This document shows positions 6,434 to 13,387 of a stretch of 21,415 bases of DNA, one piece after another. The stretch spans positions 1 through 21,415 of the forward strand of contig DJRM01000092.1 of NCBI GenBank assembly GCA_002440085.1, written 5' to 3'. The notes under the pieces were generated by a model. That model was not told where the DNA came from. It saw only the letters and a program-made list of their open reading frames with translations, and searched no databases. The stretch is from Bacteroidales bacterium UBA6360 (GTDB lineage Bacteria > Bacteroidota > Bacteroidia > Bacteroidales > UBA932). The first letter of the stretch is position 1; every line of letters starts with the position of its first letter. Position numbers and translations under genes: made by a program.

Positions 6434-7885
6434 ATGGAAGAAAAATATACAGAAGAAAAAAATATAATCGAGGAAATCGCCGGAAAGGAATATGAACACG
6501 GATTCGTGACGGATCTGGAGCAGGAATTTATTCCCAAAGGTCTGAACGAGGACATCATACGCCTCATTTCAGCGAAGAAGGAGGAGCCGCAGTGGCTTCT
6601 CGACTTCCGTCTCGACGCCTTCCGCAAATGGCAGGGGATGAAGGTGCCGACTTGGGGGCATCTGAACATTCCGGAGATTGATTTTCAGGACATTATATAT
6701 TATGCCGCGCCCAAGAAGGACATCGACCGTCCGAAGGATATAGACCCGGAACTTGAGAAGACTTTCGACAAGTTGGGAATACCTCTCCACGAACGTGAGA
6801 CGCTTGCGGGTGTGGCGGTGGACGCCGTTTTCGACTCCGTTTCGGTGAAGACGACTTTCCGTGCCGCGCTTGAGGAAAAAGGCATCATCTTCTGCTCGTT
6901 CTCGGAGGCCGTGCGCGAACATCCCGACCTCGTGCGGAAATATCTCGCGACAGTAGTGCCTTCCGGAGACAATTTCTACGCGGCGCTCAACTCGGCGGTG
7001 TTCAGCGACGGCTCTTTCTGCTACATTCCGAAGGGGGTGCGCTGCCCGATGGAGCTCTCCAGCTATTTTCGCATTAACGCAAAGGGCACCGGACAGTTCG
7101 AGCGCACGCTCATCATTGCCGACGAGGGCTCGTATGTAAGCTATATGGAGGGCTGCACCGCCCCTATGCGTGACGAGAACCAGCTGCACGCAGCGGTGGT
7201 GGAAATCGTCGTAGAGAAGGATGCCGACGTGAAGTATTCGACGGTTCAGAACTGGTATCCGGGCGATGCCGAGGGACGCGGCGGAATATTTAACTTCGTG
7301 ACCAAGAGGGGGATATGCAAGGGTAGCGGAAGCCATCTGTCGTGGACTCAGGTCGAGACGGGCTCTGCGATTACATGGAAATACCCTTCGACCATACTCA
7401 AGGGGGACAACTCCTCTTCGGAATTCTATTCCGTCGCCGTCACGAACAATTTCCAACAGGCTGACACGGGAACCAAGATGATACACATCGGGCGCAACAC
7501 CCGCAGCCGCATAGTCAGCAAGGGAATCTCCGCCGGGCACAGCCAGAACAGCTACCGGGGGCTCGTCAAAATGCTCCCCGGGGCGGACAACGCGAGGAAC
7601 TACTCCCAGTGCGACAGTCTGCTGATCGGCTCGCGCTGCGGCGCGCACACCTTTCCTGACATTCAGAACTCCAACCCTACGGCCGTCGTGGAGCACGAGG
7701 CGACAACCTCGAAAATCAGCGAGGATCAGCTCTTCTACTGCAACCAGAGGGGCATAGGACCGGAGGATGCCGTCGGGCTTATCGTTAACGGATATGCAAA
7801 GGAGGTCCTCGCCAAGCTCCCGATGGAGTTCGCCGTCGAGGCGCAAAAACTTTTGTCAGTGTCACTTGAAGGGTCGGTGGGATGA
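6434..7885 (+). CDS. sufB: Fe-S cluster assembly protein SufB
   Basis: SufB is the scaffold subunit of the SUF machinery on which Fe-S clusters are built together with the ATPase SufC and the partner SufD. The 483-residue protein carries the SufB signatures VPSGDNFYAALNSAVFSDGS, YSTVQNWYPGD and RGLVKMLPGADNARNYSQCD. The C-terminal stretch CGAHTFPDIQNSNPTAVVEH, followed by EATTSKISEDQLFYCNQRGI, holds the cluster and sulfur-handling Cys and Glu region. I place the start at ATG 6434 because the -7 box lies just upstream; an in-frame TTG at 6419 falls at the transcription start. The stop overlaps the start of pnuC by ATGA. Confidence 0.96.
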   Translation: MEEKYTEEKNIIEEIAGKEYEHGFVTDLEQEFIPKGLNEDIIRLISAKKEEPQWLLDFRLDAFRKWQGMKVPTWGHLNIPEIDFQDIIYYAAPKKDIDRPKDIDPELEKTFDKLGIPLHERETLAGVAVDAVFDSVSVKTTFRAALEEKGIIFCSFSEAVREHPDLVRKYLATVVPSGDNFYAALNSAVFSDGSFCYIPKGVRCPMELSSYFRINAKGTGQFERTLIIADEGSYVSYMEGCTAPMRDENQLHAAVVEIVVEKDADVKYSTVQNWYPGDAEGRGGIFNFVTKRGICKGSGSHLSWTQVETGSAITWKYPSTILKGDNSSSEFYSVAVTNNFQQADTGTKMIHIGRNTRSRIVSKGISAGHSQNSYRGLVKMLPGADNARNYSQCDSLLIGSRCGAHTFPDIQNSNPTAVVEHEATTSKISEDQLFYCNQRGIGPEDAVGLIVNGYAKEVLAKLPMEFAVEAQKLLSVSLEGSVG

Positions 7886-8550
7886 TATATATTATGGATT
7901 TTATAAATTATACACTCTTCACAATAGGCGGCGACCGGCCGGTGCTGCTGATAGACCTCATCACTTCGGTGCTGGGGCTGACCTGCGTGGTCCTTGCCGG
8001 GCGAAACAGCAAGTACAACTTCTGGGTGGGCTATCTCTACACCGCCGCCCTTTTTCTCATGTTCTGGAACAAACATCTCTACGCTTCCCTGATTCTTCAG
8101 CCCATCTCATTGGGAATCAATATTCTGGGGCATTGGCGCTGGACGCATCCCAAGGCTGGCGAGCAGTCCTCCGAGGATAACGGAGAACTTAAGGTGTCGA
8201 TGCTGACCTGGCCTCAGAGAGCAATTGCCGTCGTATCGGTGTTTGTCCTGGCTGGAGTCTGGGGCTGGCTGATTCACAGGCTCGGGACGGTCTGGGCTCC
8301 GGGAAAGTTCCCTGCCGACCCGGTTCCGTACCTGGATGCCTGCGTGACGGTGCTGATACTCGTGGCGCAGTTCCTCTCCGCACTCAAGAAATGGGACTGC
8401 TGGGTGGCGTGGCTGCTTGTGAACATAACCCAGCTTGCCCTGCATATTTCTGTGGGACACGTGTTCATGCCGATAATCTGCGGACTCTACCTTATCAACG
8501 GCATCGCATCGCTTGTGTCGTGGATGAAACTGTACAGGAAGAACGCCTGA
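7882..8550 (+). CDS. pnuC: PnuC-type nicotinamide riboside transporter
   Basis: PnuC proteins are inner-membrane carriers that bring in nicotinamide riboside or related vitamin precursors for NAD synthesis. This 222-residue protein has about seven hydrophobic segments. It carries PnuC-like motifs NFWVGYLYTAALFLMFWNKH, SLGINILGHWRW near residue 80 and the late KKWDCWVAWLLVNI segment of Trp/Asn residues that lines the substrate site in this family. ATG 7882 overlaps the sufB stop (ATGA); an alternative ATG lies four codons later. Its position between sufB and sufC is unusual. No riboswitch lies in front, so it should follow suf operon control. A related vitamin (thiamine- or riboflavin-type) Pnu substrate cannot be excluded. 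Confidence 0.85.
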   Translation: MIYIMDFINYTLFTIGGDRPVLLIDLITSVLGLTCVVLAGRNSKYNFWVGYLYTAALFLMFWNKHLYASLILQPISLGINILGHWRWTHPKAGEQSSEDNGELKVSMLTWPQRAIAVVSVFVLAGVWGWLIHRLGTVWAPGKFPADPVPYLDACVTVLILVAQFLSALKKWDCWVAWLLVNITQLALHISVGHVFMPIICGLYLINGIASLVSWMKLYRKNA

Positions 8551-8607
8551 AGATTGGTGCGTGTCGGAAGCCGCTGAGTAGGAGCCGTTTGAAAACCGCG
8601 TTTTGGA

Positions 8608-8615
8608 TAAAGTTG
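8608..8615 (+). promoter_or_regulatory. Possible internal promoter before sufC
   Basis: TAAAGTTG differs from TAnnTTTG at one base. A TTTG occurs at 8588-8591, but the 16-bp spacer is shorter than usual. The 85-nt gap between pnuC and sufC is the only sizeable gap in the operon. This is a weak candidate. Confidence 0.25.
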
Positions 8616-8635
8616 AATTGACAATATATAAACAT

Positions 8636-9382
8636 ATGTCTGACATCATACTTAAAATAAAGGGTCTGAGGGCCGGAATCGAGGGAAAGGAAATCCTCAA
8701 GGGCATAGACCTCGAAATCAGGAAAGGGGAGATACACGCCTTTATGGGGCCGAACGGCGCAGGAAAGAGCACGCTGAGTTCCGTGCTCGCGGGAAAGCCG
8801 CAATACACTGTCACCGAAGGTACAATCGAGTATATGGGAAAGGATCTGCTGGCCATGTCTCCGGAGGAACGTTCATGGGCTGGAATATTCATGTCATTTC
8901 AGTATCCGGTGGAAATTCCGGGAGTCAGCATCACGAATTTCATGAAAACCGCTGTCTATTCGCACCGCGAGGCCAAGGGGCTGGAGCCTATGAAGGCCGG
9001 CGAGTTTCTGAAGCTGCTCCGCGAGAAGATGGCTTTCGTTCAGATGAGACCCGAGTTCGCGAAGAGAGAGGTGAATGTCGGGTTTTCCGGAGGCGAGAAG
9101 AAGCGCAACGAGATTTTCCAGATGGCGATGCTCGACCCTGTGCTCTCGATTCTTGACGAGACCGACAGCGGGCTGGACGTGGACGCGCTCAGAATCGTTG
9201 CGAACGGCGTCAACGCACTGCACACTCCGGAAAAGGCTTCGATCATAATCACTCACTATCAGCGACTTCTGGAATACATCGTGCCTGATGTGGTGCATGT
9301 TCTGAAGGACGGACGCATCGTGAAGACAGCCGGGAAGGAACTTGTCGATTTCATTGAGGAGAATGGTTATGACAAATTTTAG
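8636..9382 (+). CDS. sufC: Fe-S cluster assembly ATPase SufC
   Basis: SufC is the ABC-type ATPase that drives the conformational cycle of the SufB-SufD scaffold in the cytoplasm; it does not transport anything. The 248-residue protein has Walker A GPNGAGKST at residues 38-46, the SufC-specific MSFQYPVEIPGVS Q-loop region, the signature FSGGEKKRNE, Walker B LSILDETDSGLD and the switch His in IIITHYQRLL. The start is ATG 8636 (MSDIILKIKGL), where homology begins; an in-frame TTG at 8603 is ignored. The last 14 nt overlap sufD. Confidence 0.96.
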   Translation: MSDIILKIKGLRAGIEGKEILKGIDLEIRKGEIHAFMGPNGAGKSTLSSVLAGKPQYTVTEGTIEYMGKDLLAMSPEERSWAGIFMSFQYPVEIPGVSITNFMKTAVYSHREAKGLEPMKAGEFLKLLREKMAFVQMRPEFAKREVNVGFSGGEKKRNEIFQMAMLDPVLSILDETDSGLDVDALRIVANGVNALHTPEKASIIITHYQRLLEYIVPDVVHVLKDGRIVKTAGKELVDFIEENGYDKF

Positions 9383-9995
9383 GACATATTTCCTCGGACG
9401 CGACGCCGTTCCTGAGTCAATTGCCCTTGGGCGTGATGAGCAACTTTTCGTGCTGCTTGTCGCTCTTCCCGGAGTCAGTGCTGACATCTCGCTGAAAGTT
9501 GAGCTGAACGGGGAAGGCGCCCGCTTTACCCTTAACGGCGTCGGAATATCAACGGCAGACGAGAATGTCCGCATACACATCGAACTGAGGCACAATGTGC
9601 CCGGCTGCTCGTCGTCACAGCTTTTCAAGAATCTTGTAGGCGGCTCTGCGCGTGTCGATTTCTACGGACGCATCGTCGTGGCGCAGGACGCGCAGAAAAC
9701 AGAGGCCTATCAGGCGAACCACAATCTGCTGCTTTCCGAAGGCGCGAGGGTGAACACCAAGCCCCAGCTTGAGATTTACGCTGATGACGTGAAGTGCTCC
9801 CATGGGGCCACAATCGGCAAGCTCAACGAGGATGAGCAGTTCTATATGCGCTCACGCGGTATTTCTCTTGAGGAGGCACGTTTCCTCCAGATGATTTCAT
9901 TCGTGTCGCCGGTGTTTGACATCGTTCCTGACGAGTCCGCCCGCGAGAGACTGAAGAATGAGGCGGGGGCGGCAATCAGGCGGATTTGTCTGTAG
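9369..9995 (+). CDS. sufD: Short SufD-like Fe-S assembly protein
   Basis: SufD pairs with SufB to form the beta-helical scaffold heterodimer. This product has only 208 residues against roughly 420-450 in typical SufD. What remains is the C-terminal beta-helix and end domain: a segment resembling RxxxxxxLxG followed by RVDFYGRIVV, QTEAYQ-like KTEAYQANHNLLLSEGA, KPQLEIYADDVKCSHGATIG with the conserved His, and DEQFYMRSRGISLEEARFLQ. I choose ATG 9369 because GAGGAG lies 7 nt upstream, one of the few clear ribosome sites here; ATG 9363 is too close. It overlaps sufC by 14 nt. No frameshift or missing N-terminal half is visible upstream, where sufC is intact, so the protein appears natively short. 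Confidence 0.88.
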   Translation: MTNFRTYFLGRDAVPESIALGRDEQLFVLLVALPGVSADISLKVELNGEGARFTLNGVGISTADENVRIHIELRHNVPGCSSSQLFKNLVGGSARVDFYGRIVVAQDAQKTEAYQANHNLLLSEGARVNTKPQLEIYADDVKCSHGATIGKLNEDEQFYMRSRGISLEEARFLQMISFVSPVFDIVPDESARERLKNEAGAAIRRICL

Positions 9996-10047
9996 TCCTT
10001 TCGATAAGCGGGAGCCGTCCAAATGGATTTGATACTCTAATTCGGAT

Positions 10048-10926
10048 ATGATCACTTACCCCAACGTCAAGGTCAATCTTGGTCTGAACGTGCTTCGTCG
10101 GCGTCCTGACGGCTACCACGACATCGAGACCTTGTTCGTGCCCTACTTCGGGATGACGGATGTTCTTGAAATAGTCCCGGCGGACGAGTTTTCCATCAGC
10201 ATAACTTCTTCCAAACCCGGCATCCCAGACTGGGACCCGATGTCGGACCTCTGTGCAAAGGCGTGGAGGCTGATGAATGAACGGTTCGGAATCGGGCCGG
10301 TCGCGATTTCGCTTGAAAAACGCAACCCGGTGGGCGGCGGACTCGGAGGCGGCTCATCCGACGGGGCATTCACGCTGAAAATGTTGAACGAGCTCTTCTC
10401 TCTCGGCCTTGGGATGGCTGAACTTGCCGCTCTTGCCGCCGAACTCGGCAGCGACTGTCCGTTCTTTGTTTATAACCGCCCTATGATTGGGGAGGGCAGG
10501 GGCGAGATTCTCTCTGACTTTGACTTGCCTGCCATTGATTTTGGCGGCGAGGCAGCTGGTTGCCGTGACGGCCTTTGCTCCGTTCTGAGTTCGTGTGAAC
10601 AGGCATACGCGGCGCCGGGACCGGCTGAGGTTTCGGGCACTGCATATCGTCTGGGAGTCATTGCGCTTGACTCCCGCCTGAAAGTTTCCACGGCTCAGGC
10701 CTACCGCAGCATAACTCCGTCCGTTCCGGAAATTAGCCTGTGTGATGCTCTTTCCCATGACATAACGCAGTGGCGCGGTCTTCTGAAGAACGACTTTGAG
10801 CCTGTAATTTCCGCAGCGCACCCTCTTGTTCGCGAGACCATAGATGCCTGTTATGCACGGGGATGTGTCTATGCCGCGATGTCCGGAAGCGGCCCGTCAG
10901 TTTATTATATAGATAAAAAAAGATAA
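10048..10926 (+). CDS. ispE: 4-diphosphocytidyl-2-C-methyl-D-erythritol kinase
   Basis: IspE phosphorylates 4-diphosphocytidyl-methylerythritol with ATP, the fourth step of the MEP isoprenoid pathway, in the cytoplasm. The 292-residue protein is a GHMP kinase: the N-terminal YPNVKVNLGL holds the catalytic Lys8, the ATP loop PVGGGLGGGSSDGA lies near residues 94-107, Asp136 lies in ELGSDCPFF, and the C-terminal motif is AMSGSGPSVYY. A stretch at about 163-198 (GGEAAGCRDGLC onward) is Cys/Ala/Gly-rich and looks like a lineage-specific loop. The gene follows the suf operon by 52 nt. IspG and IspH of the same pathway are Fe-S enzymes, so linkage to suf is sensible, though it may be chance. Confidence 0.95.
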   Translation: MITYPNVKVNLGLNVLRRRPDGYHDIETLFVPYFGMTDVLEIVPADEFSISITSSKPGIPDWDPMSDLCAKAWRLMNERFGIGPVAISLEKRNPVGGGLGGGSSDGAFTLKMLNELFSLGLGMAELAALAAELGSDCPFFVYNRPMIGEGRGEILSDFDLPAIDFGGEAAGCRDGLCSVLSSCEQAYAAPGPAEVSGTAYRLGVIALDSRLKVSTAQAYRSITPSVPEISLCDALSHDITQWRGLLKNDFEPVISAAHPLVRETIDACYARGCVYAAMSGSGPSVYYIDKKR

Positions 10927-10965
10927 AAATCGGGCTTCCACGCGTTTCAAAACGTGTTTTCCTCG

Positions 10966-11003
10966 AAAATCTATAAAAAGAGAAAAAATCTATAAAAAGA
11001 GAA
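10966..11003 (+). repeat. Perfect 19-bp tandem duplication
   Basis: The unit AAAATCTATAAAAAGAGAA occurs twice, head to tail and without mismatch, at 10966-10984 and 10985-11003. It lies in the 3' untranslated region of ispE, just before the terminator hairpin. A recent slippage duplication is the simplest explanation. Confidence 0.9.
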
Positions 11004-11007
11004 ATTG

Positions 11008-11041
11008 GTGGCGAAACGCTCTTATGTGACGCCACTTTTTT
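11008..11041 (+). terminator. Rho-independent terminator after ispE
   Basis: GTGGCG (11008-11013) pairs with CGCCAC (11030-11035) around a 16-nt loop, and six Ts follow directly. It probably ends the suf-ispE transcript. Confidence 0.65.
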
Positions 11042-11070
11042 GTCGTTTATGTTCCTTTGCCATTTCTTTG
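11039..11070 (+). promoter_or_regulatory. Candidate promoter of lipoprotein gene
   Basis: TTTG at 11039-11042 and TTTCTTTG at 11063-11070 are 20 bp apart. The second differs from TAnnTTTG at one base. Together they fit a Bacteroidetes promoter, placed about 50 nt before ATG 11121 and partly overlapping the preceding terminator's T-run. Confidence 0.4.
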
Positions 11071-11120
11071 CAGTCGTCGGATTTTTACCCCGGCGTTTGA
11101 ACTTTATGAAAGGAGTGCGT

Positions 11121-12383
11121 ATGCGAAAACTTGTCTTTTTGCTGCTTGCCGCGGTTGCGCTGACATGCTGCGGTCTGAAGGAACTTGGAGAGATAGTGCC
11201 CGAACCGGGAATCCCGGATTACATTGACCCTCCGCTTCCGAAGACGGAACTTGTGGTGACAGGGCTTGAATATCCGGAAGGCTATGACTGGAACCATCCA
11301 GAAACGGCTAACGGAACTCCGGACATCGTGATGTATCGCGGGGATCGGCTTGTACTGCGTATTCCTACGGGTGAGGAACATGCAGTCTCTGAAGATCTCG
11401 ACATGCACCGCTATGTCGGAGGGCATGTCTACACGGACTATTCTACTGACACTCACACTATTGTATCTCGGGACGGGGCGGAACTCTTTCGCTATGCAGG
11501 GCGCGAGCGCATCGTCTTGTTGGCAGAGCGGGACGGTCGCGTGCTGACTCTCGGGGAGGCGCGTGACGGGCGCGGGTTTTCTTCGCGTGTCGACGGAGTT
11601 CCCGTCTTCATCGGTTTTGACGGCAGTGTGTTTCAGAATGCCGGGGTTTCTCCGGAAGGGGAGATCCGCTTCTTCTACCGTTTGCCCGTAAATTCCACTT
11701 CTGGGATAACATATCTGTACTATGCGGTCACTGGTCCGGATTGCGTGATGATAGAGTTGCCTGCGGACATTGTTGAGGTTTATGGCTTCGTTTTCCGGGA
11801 GGCCCCGTCTTCCGCTGAAGAGTCGTCTGATGCGGGAGGCGGCATAAAAGTGCTGTGCCTCCGCTCGAATCCGGACTTTCCGGACGCGACTCAAATGGAG
11901 ATATTCGATGTCGACGCCGGCACGGGGAGGACTGTGCCCACGTCCGGGTTCTTAAGTTCCATCAAAAACGGAACCGTGCTGTCAGACGCCGCGCCTCTTC
12001 TTTCCGTGCTTTCGGTGTCAGCAATGTTTTCGTCCCGCACTGCCGTCTACTCCGGCACGCGCTGTTGGCAGGAATGGAGCCGCAGTGACATTCCGACCGG
12101 ATTCCGCCATTTGGGGGATTCCGTGGCCGGAGTGCGCAAGTCTCTGTATAGCGGTGGAGTCGACATCCTTTGCAACGGCTCGGTATGCGACACTCTTCCA
12201 CGAGGCTACACCACAATGACGGATGCCGCGCTGTGCTGTACCGACCGCGGGATAAAAGTCGGGATGACTTCGACAAGCGGCGGCCGCGCCATAGTCTGGA
12301 GGAGTGGCAAGGTTGACAGTCTCGCTTTCAGGGGCATAGTCACTTCCGTCATGGAGGAACTTGAGGCTCCGGCTGATGAGTGA
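11121..12383 (+). CDS. Lipoprotein of unknown function
   Basis: I do not recognise this 420-residue protein. It starts with a short signal peptide and a lipobox (LTCC, lipid on Cys17), so it is anchored in the envelope. The mature part is rich in beta-strand segments with alternating hydrophobic residues and Gly/Asp turns (ELFRYAGRERIVLLAERDGR, VFIGFDGSVFQNAG, KVLCLRSNPDFPD), which suggests a propeller or sandwich fold with weak internal repetition. I place the start at ATG 11121 because AAAGGAG lies 5 nt upstream and the signal peptide begins there; ATG 11106 and earlier in-frame codons are less likely. It is converging with tsaE, 12 nt away, and stands alone behind its own promoter. Confidence 0.75.
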   Translation: MRKLVFLLLAAVALTCCGLKELGEIVPEPGIPDYIDPPLPKTELVVTGLEYPEGYDWNHPETANGTPDIVMYRGDRLVLRIPTGEEHAVSEDLDMHRYVGGHVYTDYSTDTHTIVSRDGAELFRYAGRERIVLLAERDGRVLTLGEARDGRGFSSRVDGVPVFIGFDGSVFQNAGVSPEGEIRFFYRLPVNSTSGITYLYYAVTGPDCVMIELPADIVEVYGFVFREAPSSAEESSDAGGGIKVLCLRSNPDFPDATQMEIFDVDAGTGRTVPTSGFLSSIKNGTVLSDAAPLLSVLSVSAMFSSRTAVYSGTRCWQEWSRSDIPTGFRHLGDSVAGVRKSLYSGGVDILCNGSVCDTLPRGYTTMTDAALCCTDRGIKVGMTSTSGGRAIVWRSGKVDSLAFRGIVTSVMEELEAPADE

Positions 12384-12395
12384 GCCTTTAACCGC

Positions 12396-12860
12396 TCAGT
12401 CTGTCCAGCTGAGTGTCCTGGACTGGTCCTGGTTCACGGAAATGCGGACACGGAGAGTCTCCCCCGGCAGCAGATCCTCGATGTTCTCCGGCCATTCCAT
12501 AAGGCAGAGACATCCGCTGTAGAGATAGTCGTCAAGTCCTATGTCGATTGCCTCGGAATTTTTGGTGATGCGGTAGAAGTCAAAGTGGTAGATTGATTCT
12601 CCGTTGGCTGAGACATATTCATTTATTATGGTGAAGGTCGGAGAGCAGACGGGGTCGGTCACTCCAAGACGCTTGCACAGCGCCGTCGTGAACGTTGTCT
12701 TGCCGGCGCCCATGGGAGCGTAGAACGCTATGAGCCTGTGCTCCCCAATCTGTCTGAGGAATTCCCCGGCAGCTCTGTCAAGGTCTTCCGTGTTCCTTAT
12801 CGTGATAGTGTGCTCCATGTCCGTCCCATTTTTTGTCGTTACTTTCTTTGCCGTTGCCAT
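12396..12860 (-). CDS. tsaE: tRNA t6A biosynthesis ATPase TsaE
   Basis: TsaE is the P-loop ATPase that works with TsaB and TsaD to form threonylcarbamoyladenosine at position 37 of ANN-decoding tRNAs. The 154-residue protein has Walker A APMGAGKTTF at residues 48-57, the family motifs SPTFTIINEY and HFDFYRI, and MEWPENIEDLLP near the C-terminus. A second ATG at codon 15 (MEHTITIRN) is where homologues usually begin, so the first 14 residues, rich in Lys and Thr, may be an extension or untranslated. A small dyad (CTATC/GATAG, 12867-12877) lies directly upstream. The gene is downstream of tRNA-Pro on the same strand but is separated from it by a terminator. Confidence 0.93.
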   Translation of the reverse strand: MATAKKVTTKNGTDMEHTITIRNTEDLDRAAGEFLRQIGEHRLIAFYAPMGAGKTTFTTALCKRLGVTDPVCSPTFTIINEYVSANGESIYHFDFYRITKNSEAIDIGLDDYLYSGCLCLMEWPENIEDLLPGETLRVRISVNQDQSRTLSWTD

Positions 12861-12899
12861 GTGAAACTATCTGATAGATCACAAGGTCCCCGCTATCAA

Positions 12900-12930
12900 A
12901 AGAGGAGGCGATTCCTCATCGTCTCCTCTT
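12900..12930 (-). terminator. Terminator of tRNA-Pro transcript
   Basis: AAGAGGAG at 12900-12907 pairs with CTCCTCTT at 12923-12930, and CGA (12909-12911) with TCG (12919-12921), around a 7-nt loop. Read on the minus strand the stem ends in a run of four Ts. It lies 6 nt beyond the 3' end of the tRNA. Confidence 0.75.
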
Positions 12931-12936
12931 CCTTTG

Positions 12937-13010
12937 TCGGGGTACTGTGACTCGAACACAGGACCCTCTGGTCCCAAACCAGATGCGCTAGCCAACTGCG
13001 CCACACCCCG
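12937..13010 (-). tRNA. tRNA-Pro (anticodon UGG)
   Basis: On the minus strand the 74-nt gene folds as a full cloverleaf. The acceptor stem CGGGGTG pairs with TACCCCG (C1-G72, typical of proline tRNAs) and the discriminator is A. The D-arm contains GCGCAGTTGGCTAGCGC, and the anticodon stem TCTGG/CCAGA encloses the loop TTTGGGA with anticodon TGG (plus-strand 12974-12976). The T-arm is CTGTG-TTCGAGT-CACAG. CCA is not encoded. It decodes CCA and, by wobble, other proline codons. Confidence 0.97.
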
Positions 13011-13030
13011 AGTTCCCTCAATTGGGACAG

Positions 13031-13062
13031 CAAAGATAAGCCACTTTTTGAAAACGACCAAA
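13031..13062 (-). promoter_or_regulatory. Promoter of tRNA-Pro
   Basis: On the minus strand TTTG (13059-13062) and TATCTTTG (13031-13038) are separated by 20 bp, a full match to the Bacteroidetes -33/-7 consensus. The -7 box lies 20 bp before the tRNA 5' end. Confidence 0.8.
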
Positions 13063-13382
13063 ATTTTTTGAATTTTTTACCGTTTTTCAGCATTTTCATC
13101 GTGCGGACGGACTTTGAAACCTTCAAAAAATAACCTGCATCATCTTTTTCGTTCTTTTCAGTCTATATTCCTTTTCTCATCAGTCATGTACATCCAGTAC
13201 ACTCCTTCTTCAAAAAGAAATCTATACTCGAAAATAACAGGAAAATCTGATGCAATTTATTTTTTTCATGTTTCTTTCTTGCTACCTTTGAACGGCGCTT
13301 CCTGTTTCCTGCGTTTGCCAAAACAGTGCCATGATGAAGATTGCAGGAGGGCGGCGTATGCAATACGGAGATGTTTTGTTGA
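13063..13382. other. Intergenic region between tRNA-Pro and lolD
   Basis: This stretch of about 320 nt is AT-rich and T-run-rich in its first 200 nt, where I see no gene, RNA or clear dyad. Its right part holds the lolD promoter (13283-13290) and an 18-codon upstream ORF starting at 13331. Stop-free translation through the AT-rich part is not supported by codon use. Confidence 0.6.
13283..13290 (+). promoter_or_regulatory. -7 box for lolD
   Basis: TACCTTTG matches TAnnTTTG exactly. Transcription would begin near 13297, giving a leader of about 87 nt before the lolD ATG. The -33 position is a T-run (TTTAT) without a true TTTG. Confidence 0.55.
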
Positions 13383-13387
13383 TATGA
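13331..13387 (+). CDS. Possible 18-residue upstream ORF overlapping lolD
   Basis: Within the predicted lolD leader, an ATGATG start opens a frame for MMKIAGGRRMQYGDVLLI and stops at TGA 13385-13387. The stop overlaps the lolD start as ATGA, the arrangement used for translational coupling. There is no Shine-Dalgarno sequence, which is normal here. Chance is a real alternative for such a short frame. Confidence 0.3.
   Translation: MMKIAGGRRMQYGDVLLI

Noticed and set aside
6569..7846. Long open frame (425 codons) on the strand opposite sufB
   Set aside because: It lies wholly antisense to a clear sufB, is rich in Arg/Val/His as expected of a mirror frame in GC-rich coding DNA, and matches no family I recognise.
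8551..8635. Riboswitch for NAD or vitamin control of pnuC or sufC
   Set aside because: pnuC has no leader because it overlaps sufB, and the 85 nt before sufC lack a convincing multi-stem fold.
12384..12400. CTCAG/CTGAG hairpin between the lipoprotein gene and tsaE
   Set aside because: The stem has only five pairs, has no T-run and overlaps the tsaE coding end, so it is not a convincing terminator.
13114..13383. N-terminal extension of lolD
   Set aside because: The frame is open upstream, but most of it lies before the predicted transcription start, its residues are low-complexity, and family homology begins at ATG 13384.
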